A stretch of DNA of 44,974 nucleotides from a virus. The translations under genes and the position numbers were made by a program. This document shows, one piece after another, positions 29,909-36,840 of the stretch (the first letter of the stretch is position 1; the number at the start of each line of letters is the position of its first letter). The notes under the pieces were generated by a model. It searched no databases and had not been told where the DNA came from. It saw nothing but the letters and a program-made list of their open reading frames with translations. The stretch lies in the IMG/VR virus record IMGVR_UViG_3300033145_000588, positions 1-44,974 of that record; one strand, written 5' to 3'.

Positions 29909-30355
29909 ATGGCATATCAAAGACAAAGCACCACCAACGCTACATTTGTAGCGTGGGGTGAACCAAAAGGCGATAACTCCTATGTTGTAGAAGAGAAAAA
30001 ATCGTTAGAGGCAATTGTAACAGATGTTCGAGATAATCCAACGTACAAGTGGATATTTGAACTCAAATCGAAAGCAACACCCAAAACACTTACCATGTTG
30101 GGTACTACTGCATTGTGCAGATTAATGGGATATGGTATGGTTAAAAAGGGAACGCAAGAAGTACCAAATGTTGAACTCAAAGATAGTGACCCTGACAAAA
30201 CATACAGTGTTCAAATTGGCGATAAGGTACTGGTGACATACAACGGTAAAGTCAAAGTAAAAAATGGTAAACTAGCGTATACGTTTGATGTTCAAGTTGA
30301 CGATGAGTCTGAATCGTACAAAAAGTACATTAAAGCTAGACCGAAAGAAGAATGA
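29909..30355 (+). CDS. OB-fold single-stranded DNA-binding protein candidate
   Basis: This 148-residue protein follows the phage OB-fold pattern: 'KSLEAIVTDVRDNPTYKWIF', 'TLTMLGTTALCRLMGYGMV', and 'VQIGDKVLVTYNGKVKVKNG' then 'FDVQVDD', ending acidic. Gene context (Hjc nearby) supports a replication role. It is followed by the structured region with hairpins and a tRNA-like element. Confidence 0.55.
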   Translation: MAYQRQSTTNATFVAWGEPKGDNSYVVEEKKSLEAIVTDVRDNPTYKWIFELKSKATPKTLTMLGTTALCRLMGYGMVKKGTQEVPNVELKDSDPDKTYSVQIGDKVLVTYNGKVKVKNGKLAYTFDVQVDDESESYKKYIKARPKEE

Positions 30356-30362
30356 ACAATCA

Positions 30363-30418
30363 GAATAGGATGTGAGTCATGTCCATCCTGTTCTCTTCCC
30401 ATTATCTCATAAGAGAAC
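30363..30418 (+). promoter_or_regulatory. Mutually exclusive hairpins after SSB-like gene
   Basis: GAATAGGAT (30363) pairs with ATCCTGTTC (30385), while GTTCTCTT (30390) pairs with AAGAGAAC (30411). The two stems share bases 30390-30393, so only one can form fully. GAATAGGAT is also the core of the capsid and tail tube leader. Confidence 0.5.
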
Positions 30419-30455
30419 AATGCCGAATAAGATTAATGGGTCGGTAGGTTATAAC

Positions 30456-30529
30456 CTAGCAGAACATTAGGAGTTCGTTCCATGCTCAGTGAGTATGGTA
30501 TGTGGTGGGTTCGATTCCCCCCTGCTAAA
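30456..30529 (+). tRNA. tRNA-like element (degenerate tRNA)
   Basis: The acceptor CTAGCAG/CTGCTAA has 6 of 7 pairs. The anticodon-like arm is CATGC-TCAGTGA-GTATG, without U33. The T arm GTGGG-TTCGATT-CCCCC has one mismatch. A D-arm-like GAAC-ATTAGGA-GTTC overlaps the acceptor by one base. Total length is 74 nt. It is not a normal tRNA, but its 3' end lies 2 nt before an ATG, as for the two true tRNAs. A palindrome, TAGGTTATAACCTA, overlaps its 5' end. Confidence 0.4.
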
Positions 30530-30531
30530 TA

Positions 30532-30720
30532 ATGGATAAAGTAAGAATGAATCCAAAGTTGCATAGTGGGTATATCACCTGTCGGAGATTAGATAAGGTA
30601 TTCTATATATTTAATATCGCAATACCACATCCTAATGCTGGATGGTTGTGTAAATGTGGACAGTGGACAAAGTTAGACCCGTATTATCACGATGTATTTT
30701 ATAAAGGAGTGAAAATATGA
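30532..30720 (+). CDS. 62-residue protein after tRNA-like element
   Basis: It starts right after the tRNA-like 3' end and has no ribosome binding site. It contains 'HPNAGWLCKCGQWTKLDPYY' with a CxC pair. It overlaps the HNH start by ATGA. Confidence 0.52.
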   Translation: MDKVRMNPKLHSGYITCRRLDKVFYIFNIAIPHPNAGWLCKCGQWTKLDPYYHDVFYKGVKI

Positions 30721-31103
30721 AAGAAGAAAGACGACTATATAAAAAACGGTATTATTTAAAACATAAAGATGCAATACGTCAGTACCAAAAAATATATCGT
30801 CAAATGAATAAAGAAAAATTAAATAAAAAATGTAGATTATATTATAAAAATCATTGTGGACAACAGCAAGAAATGCGACAAATCATAATGCATAATTTAA
30901 AAATAAACGGTTGTGCTATTTGTGGTTATGACAAATGTGATGCTGCGTTGATATTTCATCATGCAAATCCAGACGATAAAAAGTTTGATATGGCACAACG
31001 AATTTTACAAAGAAGCAACAATATAATTATAGATGAATTAAATAAATGCATCTTGCTATGCTGTATTTGCCATAGAGAATTACATCATAACGGTGGTGAT
31101 TAA
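30717..31103 (+). CDS. HNH endonuclease, paralogue of 1288-1689
   Basis: This 128-residue protein has a basic N-terminus and the core 'INGCAICGYDKCDAALIFHH', 'ANPDDKKF' and 'CILLCCICHRELHH'. Aligned by eye it matches the HNH protein at 1288 over nearly its whole length. Both genes lie just downstream of a tRNA or tRNA-like element, on opposite strands and in different transcription blocks. AAAGGAGTG precedes the start. Confidence 0.85.
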   Translation: MKEERRLYKKRYYLKHKDAIRQYQKIYRQMNKEKLNKKCRLYYKNHCGQQQEMRQIIMHNLKINGCAICGYDKCDAALIFHHANPDDKKFDMAQRILQRSNNIIIDELNKCILLCCICHRELHHNGGD

Positions 31104-31971
31104 TATTTCTATACTTGATTGCATCGGAAACACCCCGTTAATGAATATTAATAACATTTATTTCAAATTAGAGGGATTCAATCCAACGGGTAGTACAAAA
31201 GATAGGATAGCAAAGGCAATGATTCTTAATTATATATTAGATGGTAATAAAGAAAGAAAAAATAAACATACAATAGTCGAAGCGACATCTGGAAATACAG
31301 GCATATCTGTGGCAATGGTGTGTTCAGCATTAGGATTAAGATGTCTAATATATGCACCAAGTAACACAAGTAATCTAAAATTAAAAATGATGCAGAAATA
31401 CGGCACAATACCAATTATAACATATAAAACCATTAGTGATTGTATTGATAGAGCTAAAAAAATAGGTGAAGATAAACATTATCATTACCTTGACCAATTC
31501 AACAACAAATATAATGTTAAAGCACAAGAAACAATGGCACAAGAAATACATGATGAACTTACCAGAGAATATGACAATATGTATTGGGGAAGTGAATATT
31601 TTGACCCTAAATACTATCAATCATTACTACCAGATGCAATAGTTGCAGGTGTTGGAACAGGTGGAACAATAATGGGGTTACATAAAGTATTTCCAGATGC
31701 CAAGTTGTTTATAATACAGGTTCCAGATTCAGAACACATAGAGGGAATATGTGACGGTGTAAAGTTATCACTGATACCTAAAAAGTTAAGAATGGCAACA
31801 ATCAACGTGCCATATACACAGGCATATCTAACAGCAAAGTGGCTTACTGAAAAGCACGGTATTCACTGTGGAATTTCCAGTGGTGCAAACTACTACGCTG
31901 CAACTGTAATACAAAAGATGTTTGATAAAATATTAACCGTACTACCAGATTCAGGAGTAAGATATTTATGA
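31093..31971 (+). CDS. Cysteine synthase-like PLP enzyme
   Basis: The protein has about 292 residues and fold type II PLP features in order: 'FKLEGFNPTGSTKDRIAKAM' (PLP lysine near residue 36), 'EATSGNTGISVAMVCSALGL' (phosphate/asparagine loop), 'GVGTGGTIMG', 'GISSGANYYAA' and the end 'TVLPDSGVRYL'. These match O-acetylserine/O-phosphoserine sulfhydrylases. The start is GTG at 31093 or 31096 within GGTGGTG, overlapping the HNH stop. It could raise cysteine supply for the many cysteine-rich viral proteins (inference). Confidence 0.88.
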   Translation: MVINISILDCIGNTPLMNINNIYFKLEGFNPTGSTKDRIAKAMILNYILDGNKERKNKHTIVEATSGNTGISVAMVCSALGLRCLIYAPSNTSNLKLKMMQKYGTIPIITYKTISDCIDRAKKIGEDKHYHYLDQFNNKYNVKAQETMAQEIHDELTREYDNMYWGSEYFDPKYYQSLLPDAIVAGVGTGGTIMGLHKVFPDAKLFIIQVPDSEHIEGICDGVKLSLIPKKLRMATINVPYTQAYLTAKWLTEKHGIHCGISSGANYYAATVIQKMFDKILTVLPDSGVRYL

Positions 31972-32243
31972 ATATGATACTAATAGCAGATATATTTGGC
32001 TTTTGTGGGATGATGTGCTTCCTATTTGCAACAATCAAACAATGGCATAAAATACGCACAACACATCACAGTACAGCAATCAGTTTAACAAGCTATAGGT
32101 CAAGGATAATAGCAGGGATGTTCACTTTGGGTTGTTTCGGTTTAACTGGCTTATGGTTATCATTTACTGTTGTTAGTGTTGAACTTGCAATAGCATTTAG
32201 TATTATGTTTATGTTATTAAAATATAGGAGAATGAAAAAATGA
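31968..32243 (+). CDS. SemiSWEET/PQ-loop-like membrane protein
   Basis: This 91-residue protein has three hydrophobic helices and the family layout: 'FGFCGMMCFLFATIKQWHKI' (PQ-loop position reads KQW), 'HHSTAISLTSYRSRI', then 'LGCFGLTGLWLSF' and a final helix. SemiSWEETs dimerise to move sugars or other small solutes. It overlaps the cysteine synthase-like gene (ATGA), hinting at a joint role. Confidence 0.65.
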   Translation: MNMILIADIFGFCGMMCFLFATIKQWHKIRTTHHSTAISLTSYRSRIIAGMFTLGCFGLTGLWLSFTVVSVELAIAFSIMFMLLKYRRMKK

Positions 32244-32464
32244 AAAATAAACTAATGAAAGAAATAGAAAGCAATCGTAGACAAATTAGTGATTTGGAAG
32301 ATAAAATAATGCTAATATGTCCACATAAAAAAGTAATAGAAGATGTCACAATATTCTACAACTATAAATGTACTGTTTGTGGTAAGAAAATGAATAAAAG
32401 TGGCATACCAAAGGGTGCAACGATATGTGAAATGACTTGCCGTAAAAATAAGGTGAAAAAATGA
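32240..32464 (+). CDS. 74-residue zinc-ribbon protein
   Basis: A charged helix of about 25 residues is followed by 'MLICPHKKVIEDVTIFYNYK' and 'CTVCGKKMNKSG', with more cysteines near the end. It overlaps both neighbours (ATGA). Confidence 0.58.
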   Translation: MKNKLMKEIESNRRQISDLEDKIMLICPHKKVIEDVTIFYNYKCTVCGKKMNKSGIPKGATICEMTCRKNKVKK

Positions 32465-32928
32465 AAAGAAAATGTGAAATTACTAAATTGTATCTGGCAC
32501 ACAACTTTCTCACCAGAAAAACAATGAGAAAATGGGAACTGAGAATGGAAGGAAAGTATAATATAGTTTTGGATAATCCATTCTATGACAATCCAGAAAG
32601 GGCAAGTGAAATGGAAACATTGGATGACCTAAGAGAAGGTAGCAGAAAACAGCGTGACTACCTATCATCAAGAAGTTCATGGGATATAGTTGAAGATGAC
32701 CTGAAAAAGATACGAAAGAGTGATGGCATCGTAGCATTTGCACATGATGTCCGTATTGGGACACCTATGGAAATATTTTACGCTGCCAGGGTACTTAGAA
32801 TACCTGTATATGTGATAACAAAGAAATGGGCAATACATCCTTGGATAAAGGAACATGCAACACATGTATTTTCAACTAGACAATCATTCGAGAAGTTTTT
32901 AAAGGTTCATTATGGGGTTAAGAAATGA
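32461..32928 (+). CDS. Nucleoside 2-deoxyribosyltransferase-like protein
   Basis: This 155-residue protein has 'LYLAHNFLTRKTMRKWELRM' with 'VLDNPFYDNP', 'IVEDDLKKIRKSDGIVAFA' and 'IGTPMEIFYAARVLRIPVYV'. This is the fold and Asp/Glu spacing of the nucleoside deoxyribosyltransferase-like superfamily, which also includes nucleotide and NAD hydrolases. Substrate cannot be read from sequence. It may act with the MazG-like and HxGH enzymes on nucleotides. Confidence 0.65.
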   Translation: MKRKCEITKLYLAHNFLTRKTMRKWELRMEGKYNIVLDNPFYDNPERASEMETLDDLREGSRKQRDYLSSRSSWDIVEDDLKKIRKSDGIVAFAHDVRIGTPMEIFYAARVLRIPVYVITKKWAIHPWIKEHATHVFSTRQSFEKFLKVHYGVKK

Positions 32929-33071
32929 ACAAGGAACAAATCAGATTAGCAATAATCAGAGATATTGATAATTATTTTTCTGCGTGGGGTAGTGTTCACT
33001 ATGCCAATATTGGTTCCAATATGGAAATAATAGTCAACAAACACTTTGGATATAAGCGTGGTAAGAATTAA
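32925..33071 (+). CDS. Unknown 48-residue protein
   Basis: It overlaps the previous stop (ATGA). It reads MNKEQIRLAIIRDIDNYFSA and has a basic end. No motif. Confidence 0.45.
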   Translation: MNKEQIRLAIIRDIDNYFSAWGSVHYANIGSNMEIIVNKHFGYKRGKN

Positions 33072-33117
33072 CATGCAATATATTTCAGTTTTTCAGAAAA
33101 AAAAATAGGTGAACAAA

Positions 33118-33705
33118 ATGAAAAACAACGACTTATTAGATTATGCTATAGCTGATGCTAAAAAAACAACAGAAAAGATTAACAAGTTAATAAAAGGCGT
33201 GGAGAAAGAAAACATGAGGCATAAAAAACTAAAATATGTAAATGAATGGGGATTGGATAAAAGAGCAACACGCATTGTCAAACGTGAGTTAGGCAAGTGG
33301 ATAGAGGCATTCATAGAACGTGCAGATAACGCAAGGTTCCAAGTTGAAGAGTGCAACTTCAAAGAAAATAAACTGTTCTTTTTTACAACATGCCATGATG
33401 TGCTGAAAGATGAACCAGAAGAAACAGGCATAGAATCTTCAATAAAAATTCGTAAGCGTAAACGTCAGATATGCTATGCTTTACTGCTCAAACAACTAAT
33501 CGGTGCTGATATTAGGCAGTGGTCCCATAAGTGTAGTCACTGTGGAAATACCAACATGATTATTGAAGGTGTTGGTAACTCTAGTTATCATCGTCATTGT
33601 CCTGATTGTAACCGTTTCGTTATTGATACATTTGGAAGTGATTTTCATTTGATGGCACGTGATGTGTATAATAAATATCTTAAAAAGAAAGAGGTAGAAA
33701 AATGA
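33118..33705 (+). CDS. Zinc-binding protein of 195 residues
   Basis: It begins with the GGTGAACAAAATGA cassette. The first 70 residues are helical and basic, the middle mixed, and residues about 140-165 have 'HKCSHCGNTNMI' and 'YHRHCPDCNRF', a zinc ribbon. It probably binds nucleic acid. The family is not recognised. Confidence 0.55.
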   Translation: MKNNDLLDYAIADAKKTTEKINKLIKGVEKENMRHKKLKYVNEWGLDKRATRIVKRELGKWIEAFIERADNARFQVEECNFKENKLFFFTTCHDVLKDEPEETGIESSIKIRKRKRQICYALLLKQLIGADIRQWSHKCSHCGNTNMIIEGVGNSSYHRHCPDCNRFVIDTFGSDFHLMARDVYNKYLKKKEVEK

Positions 33706-33968
33706 AAAGATTGAAAATAACAAAAGAGGAAGTGCACACAAAAGTAACATACGAAGTTGATAAATATTGTTGCAAAGAAATGGAACACGCACTAACGCTA
33801 TTGGATAGTACAGAATATGCCTATGGCAGTACATCATTCAAATGGCGTGAAGGGAAGTTGCTCGTTTCAATATATGAAAGTAATAGTTGTTCAGATGATG
33901 ATAGAGATATAGACAAAGACGATAAACAAGTGAAATACTGTCCGTTTTGTGGTAAAAAGGTGGAATAA
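33702..33968 (+). CDS. 88-residue protein with C-terminal zinc finger
   Basis: An N-terminal 'KYCCKEMEHAL' and a C-terminal 'VKYCPFCGKKVE' form the usual split zinc site of small phage proteins of unknown function. It overlaps both neighbours. Confidence 0.58.
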   Translation: MKRLKITKEEVHTKVTYEVDKYCCKEMEHALTLLDSTEYAYGSTSFKWREGKLLVSIYESNSCSDDDRDIDKDDKQVKYCPFCGKKVE

Positions 33969-34222
33969 TGCCATACATAACACAAGGCAATAGAAAACAA
34001 CTTGATTGGATAATAGACAATCTAGCAGCAGAACTAAAAGAATTAGGCATAACAGGCAACTTAAACTATGTACTGTTCCGACTTGCTAAGAAGATGTGTA
34101 AAAGATACGGTGACTATGCAGCATTCGAGGGTGATTGTCAACAGAGTCTAAAAGAGATATACAGAAGATTAGAAGCAAAGTACGAAGATGAAAAAATAAA
34201 GATAAACGGTGATGTTGAATGA
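33968..34222 (+). CDS. Conserved phage protein (DUF6899-like)
   Basis: This 84-residue protein starts 'MPYITQGNRKQLDWIIDNLA' and contains 'TGNLNYVLFRLAKKM' and 'YRRLEAKYEDEKIKINGDV'. I recognise this from a widespread group of short phage proteins. Function unknown. Confidence 0.62.
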   Translation: MPYITQGNRKQLDWIIDNLAAELKELGITGNLNYVLFRLAKKMCKRYGDYAAFEGDCQQSLKEIYRRLEAKYEDEKIKINGDVE

Positions 34223-34614
34223 GGGTACAGAATATAACAAAGAAACCTAGCAATTTACAGTATCATATCTGGTACTTTCTTAGAGGAATATATAGAATAT
34301 TAACAGGTAACTACAACTTCGATGTTTACATATCAAAGAGTGATGTTCATATTGGATATGGTGTTGCAATATCACCTGGCGTAAAAATCATAACAAGCAG
34401 GCATAACCTACAAGACATCTGGACATACGATGGAAGAAAACCTGTATGGATAGGTGATTACTGTTGGATAGGTGCAAATGCAGTGATTCTACCTGGTGTA
34501 ACACTTGGTAATCATACTGTAGTTGGTGCAGGTTCAGTTGTAACAAAATCATTTCCAGAAGGACACTGTGTAGTTGTGGGTAATCCAGCTAAAAAAATAA
34601 AGGTGATAAAATGA
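34219..34614 (+). CDS. Hexapeptide-repeat O-acetyltransferase
   Basis: This 131-residue protein has left-handed beta-helix repeats ('VHIGYGVAISPGVKI', 'VWIGDYCWIGANAVILPGVT', 'LGNHTVVGAGSVV') and the catalytic-type histidine in 'ITSRHN'. Such enzymes add acetyl groups to sugars. It sits two genes before the GT2 glycosyltransferase, which supports a glycan modification role. Confidence 0.85.
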   Translation: MRVQNITKKPSNLQYHIWYFLRGIYRILTGNYNFDVYISKSDVHIGYGVAISPGVKIITSRHNLQDIWTYDGRKPVWIGDYCWIGANAVILPGVTLGNHTVVGAGSVVTKSFPEGHCVVVGNPAKKIKVIK

Positions 34615-34766
34615 TAACAACAGCATGGTTGAATAGTATTACAATAGAAGATAAGGATGCCAGGATAATTCTTGATATTTATGGCACTAGCAATGAAAAA
34701 GTATTCATCATAAAAAGTAAGTCATATCACAGCGTAACTACAATAATAGATGCATGGAGTGTGTAA
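34611..34766 (+). CDS. Unknown 51-residue protein
   Basis: It overlaps the acetyltransferase stop (ATGA), with GGTGATAAA upstream. It reads MITTAWLNSITIEDKDARII, beta-rich. Function unknown. Confidence 0.48.
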   Translation: MITTAWLNSITIEDKDARIILDIYGTSNEKVFIIKSKSYHSVTTIIDAWSV

Positions 34767-34769
34767 AAA

Positions 34770-35612
34770 TTGAGTGACCTTGTAACTGTAATACTAACAA
34801 CATACAACAATCCATTTGCGTTGTACCATTCACTAAACAGTGTGGTAAAACAAACATACAAAAACTTAGAGATAATGGTTGTCGATGGTGGAGATATGTT
34901 GATGACAAAAAAGATAGTTGATGGCTTTACGGATAAACGAATCGTGTATGTAAAAGTAGGCGATGGTGATTCGGACAATAGAATATGTGGCAACGTGCAA
35001 TACTGTAGAAACATAGGCGTAACACTAGCACAAGGTAAGTTTGTTGCAATGCTCGATGACGATGACAGATGGGCATGGAATAAAATAGCCAAACAAGTTA
35101 CATGGATAGGGATAAGCAAAGTCAGTTTAATCGCATGTAATACAGTAAAGATGAGTGGAGTTAAAAAAACAATAGATAGACCACCACGCAATCCAAGATT
35201 TGAAGATTTGCTACAAACATTTAACTTTTCACAAACATCAGCTTACCTTATAAACAAGAAAGATTTAGTAAAAGCTGGTGGATTCAATGAAGAGTTGCGT
35301 TCTATGCATGAATACGATGTTGCATTGAGGATGGCTAAGTGTGGATATAAAATTGATGTTGTACCATTGCCGCTTCTGCTGTCATACTGTGACAATGTGA
35401 AAGAAAGAAAATATTATTTCACCAAGATGGCGGAAACACTTGACTTTTGGAGATGTTATGGTAAAGATATGCACAGGTTAACAATTGCACAAATGATACA
35501 GAACGTAACCAAAACTGTTGCACTTGTGACATTATATGCAGTAGGATATGTAGTTAAAGAAAAAGTGTGGGGTATTATATTCAAGTTGAAGGAACGGTAT
35601 CAAAAATGTTAG
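34770..35612 (+). CDS. GT2-family glycosyltransferase
   Basis: This 280-residue protein has the GT-A start 'LVTVILTTYNNPFALYHSLN', 'LEIMVVDGGD', and the metal-binding 'GKFVAMLDDDDRWAWNKI', then 'GGFNEELRSMHEYDVALRMA' with the acceptor-side acid. The C-terminus has a hydrophobic amphipathic stretch, likely to touch the membrane. The start is TTG at 34770, as no ATG fits. It probably decorates a host or virion surface component. Confidence 0.85.
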   Translation: MSDLVTVILTTYNNPFALYHSLNSVVKQTYKNLEIMVVDGGDMLMTKKIVDGFTDKRIVYVKVGDGDSDNRICGNVQYCRNIGVTLAQGKFVAMLDDDDRWAWNKIAKQVTWIGISKVSLIACNTVKMSGVKKTIDRPPRNPRFEDLLQTFNFSQTSAYLINKKDLVKAGGFNEELRSMHEYDVALRMAKCGYKIDVVPLPLLLSYCDNVKERKYYFTKMAETLDFWRCYGKDMHRLTIAQMIQNVTKTVALVTLYAVGYVVKEKVWGIIFKLKERYQKC

Positions 35613-35737
35613 CGAGATGTGTTAGTGAAACAGCTACCGAACTCGTAAGCAGGCAATCAACACCCACAGGATTGTTCATTTTATTGGGTGCGATAGCAGT
35701 AATTACATTTCTAATTGTGAGATTTTGCCATGATTAA
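35606..35737 (+). CDS. 43-residue single-pass membrane protein
   Basis: A polar N-terminus (MLARCVSETATELVSRQSTP) is followed by 'TGLFILLGAIAVITFLIVRF', one transmembrane helix. It overlaps the end of the glycosyltransferase gene and the next start. Confidence 0.55.
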   Translation: MLARCVSETATELVSRQSTPTGLFILLGAIAVITFLIVRFCHD

Positions 35738-35927
35738 ATATAAACGATGGCAAAAAACCAAATGTTTAAATTGTGGTAACAAGTGGCTTGAGATTTGGGC
35801 GATGGTTTGGTTTGAAAATGGAAAAGAATGCTCAACACCTGTATTAGTATGTCCAAAAACCTCATGTGCCATGTTTTATGACCCTGATGAGTACGGTTTA
35901 ACTGATGATGACTTAAGGGCATCATAA
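35730..35927 (+). CDS. 65-residue zinc-ribbon protein, last early gene
   Basis: 'TKCLNCGNKWLEIWAM' and 'LVCPKTSCAMFYDPDEYG' make a four-cysteine ribbon similar to phage transcription-factor-like ribbons. It is followed by the convergent triple hairpin. Confidence 0.6.
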   Translation: MIKYKRWQKTKCLNCGNKWLEIWAMVWFENGKECSTPVLVCPKTSCAMFYDPDEYGLTDDDLRAS

Positions 35928-35946
35928 ACGCACCTTAAAGCCAATA

Positions 35947-36021
35947 ACTACCTCTCAGGTAGTATGAGCAAGGGGGTATAGTAGTTCATCATTCCTTGCT
36001 ATGGTTCTGTGACACGGAATC
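35947..36021. terminator. Triple stem-loop between converging blocks
   Basis: Three hairpins are stacked in 75 bp: ACTACCT-CTC-AGGTAGT (35947-35963), AGCAAGG/CCTTGCT with a 20-nt loop (35967-36000), and an 8-bp stem with two G-U pairs (36003-36021). They lie between the last early and last late genes. A bidirectional terminator or a small structured RNA are both possible. Confidence 0.5.
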
Positions 36022-36129
36022 TCATTTTCTATTAAAAAAGGGAATGAACTGACGATATAGACCAATTACGACCATAACTGCCAATCCAAAGCAGAATCCA
36101 ATGATTGTTGGTCCAATAAAATCCGTCAT
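36022..36129 (-). CDS. 35-residue membrane peptide, end of late block
   Basis: It reads MTDFIGPTIIGFCFGLAVMV and continues hydrophobic, ending with a basic tail (FFNRK). One transmembrane helix. It follows the next holin-like gene by one base and may act with it in lysis or exit. Confidence 0.55.
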   Translation of the reverse strand: MTDFIGPTIIGFCFGLAVMVVIGLYRQFIPFFNRK

Positions 36130-36130
36130 A

Positions 36131-36301
36131 TTATTTTCCAAGACCTTCGTTTGTATATTTTCTCAATATTAGATTTGCAAAACCCAATGCGACAGCTTGC
36201 AGTTCAATTGATGCAACGAATCCATATTCAATTTGTAATGCTAATGCGACTAGGGCGATTAGGTTTGCCCAAAATGTTTTCGACTTCCAAAACTTTTTCA
36301 T
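36131..36301 (-). CDS. Holin-like small membrane protein
   Basis: This 56-residue protein starts 'MKKFWKSKTFWANLIALVAL' and has two short hydrophobic stretches with a basic end. This 'KSKTFWxN' pattern is seen in small phage proteins found beside lysis genes. GGAGTAAA precedes the ATG. Role in membrane permeabilisation is inferred. Confidence 0.6.
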   Translation of the reverse strand: MKKFWKSKTFWANLIALVALALQIEYGFVASIELQAVALGFANLILRKYTNEGLGK

Positions 36302-36306
36302 TTTAT

Positions 36307-36840
36307 TTACTCCTTTTTATTTATTTCAATATTGTCAAATGTGATATAATAGCTACTGTTCACACTAAGACCTTGCAAACCGCAATATCCAGATTGTATA
36401 GATTGACTTGTATCCTCTGCCATAATTATTAGTTTCCAAGCACCATCGACCCACTCTTCACATGATAGTTGAAAACCATCAACTTTGAATCTTGTTTTTA
36501 CATATGCCGAAGATGGTTGATTACTCCTTATTGTTCCTAATATGGTATTTACACCATTGACTATTTTATCTATATAATACGTTCTGTTGGTTGTGTTATA
36601 ACCGTATATTCTCAATCTATATGCTGTAGTGCAATCTGCATTACATCTTAATAACAATGCACCACGATAATTTGAATCGCTACCCACGTTCACATCGGTA
36701 ACTATTTCGCAATCTGTCAAATTGAAATTGCCGTTCCACAACATAAGTTTAATATGCGAAAGACGACAACGCCTGCTTCCACCTGTATCAATGATGACTA
36801 TACCACCAACGCCAGTTATATCCCAATCACTTTTACTCAT
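36307..36840 (-). CDS. Jelly-roll (concanavalin-like) tail/receptor-binding protein
   Basis: This 177-residue beta-rich protein contains 'SDWDITGVGGIVIIDTGGSR', 'YRLRIYGYNTTNRTYYIDKI' and 'YYITFDNIEINKKE', typical of lectin-like or glucanase-like jelly rolls at phage tail tips. The ATG at 36840 overlaps the end of the longer reading of the poly-G gene, so both may form one receptor-binding unit. Upstream ATGs are in frame but have poorer spacing from GAGGGTG. Confidence 0.62.
   Translation of the reverse strand: MSKSDWDITGVGGIVIIDTGGSRRCRLSHIKLMLWNGNFNLTDCEIVTDVNVGSDSNYRGALLLRCNADCTTAYRLRIYGYNTTNRTYYIDKIVNGVNTILGTIRSNQPSSAYVKTRFKVDGFQLSCEEWVDGAWKLIIMAEDTSQSIQSGYCGLQGLSVNSSYYITFDNIEINKKE

Noticed and set aside
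35964-36030. tRNA gene between the converging blocks
   Set aside because: I tried to fold it as a tRNA, but no T arm or anticodon arm fits; simple stacked hairpins explain it.
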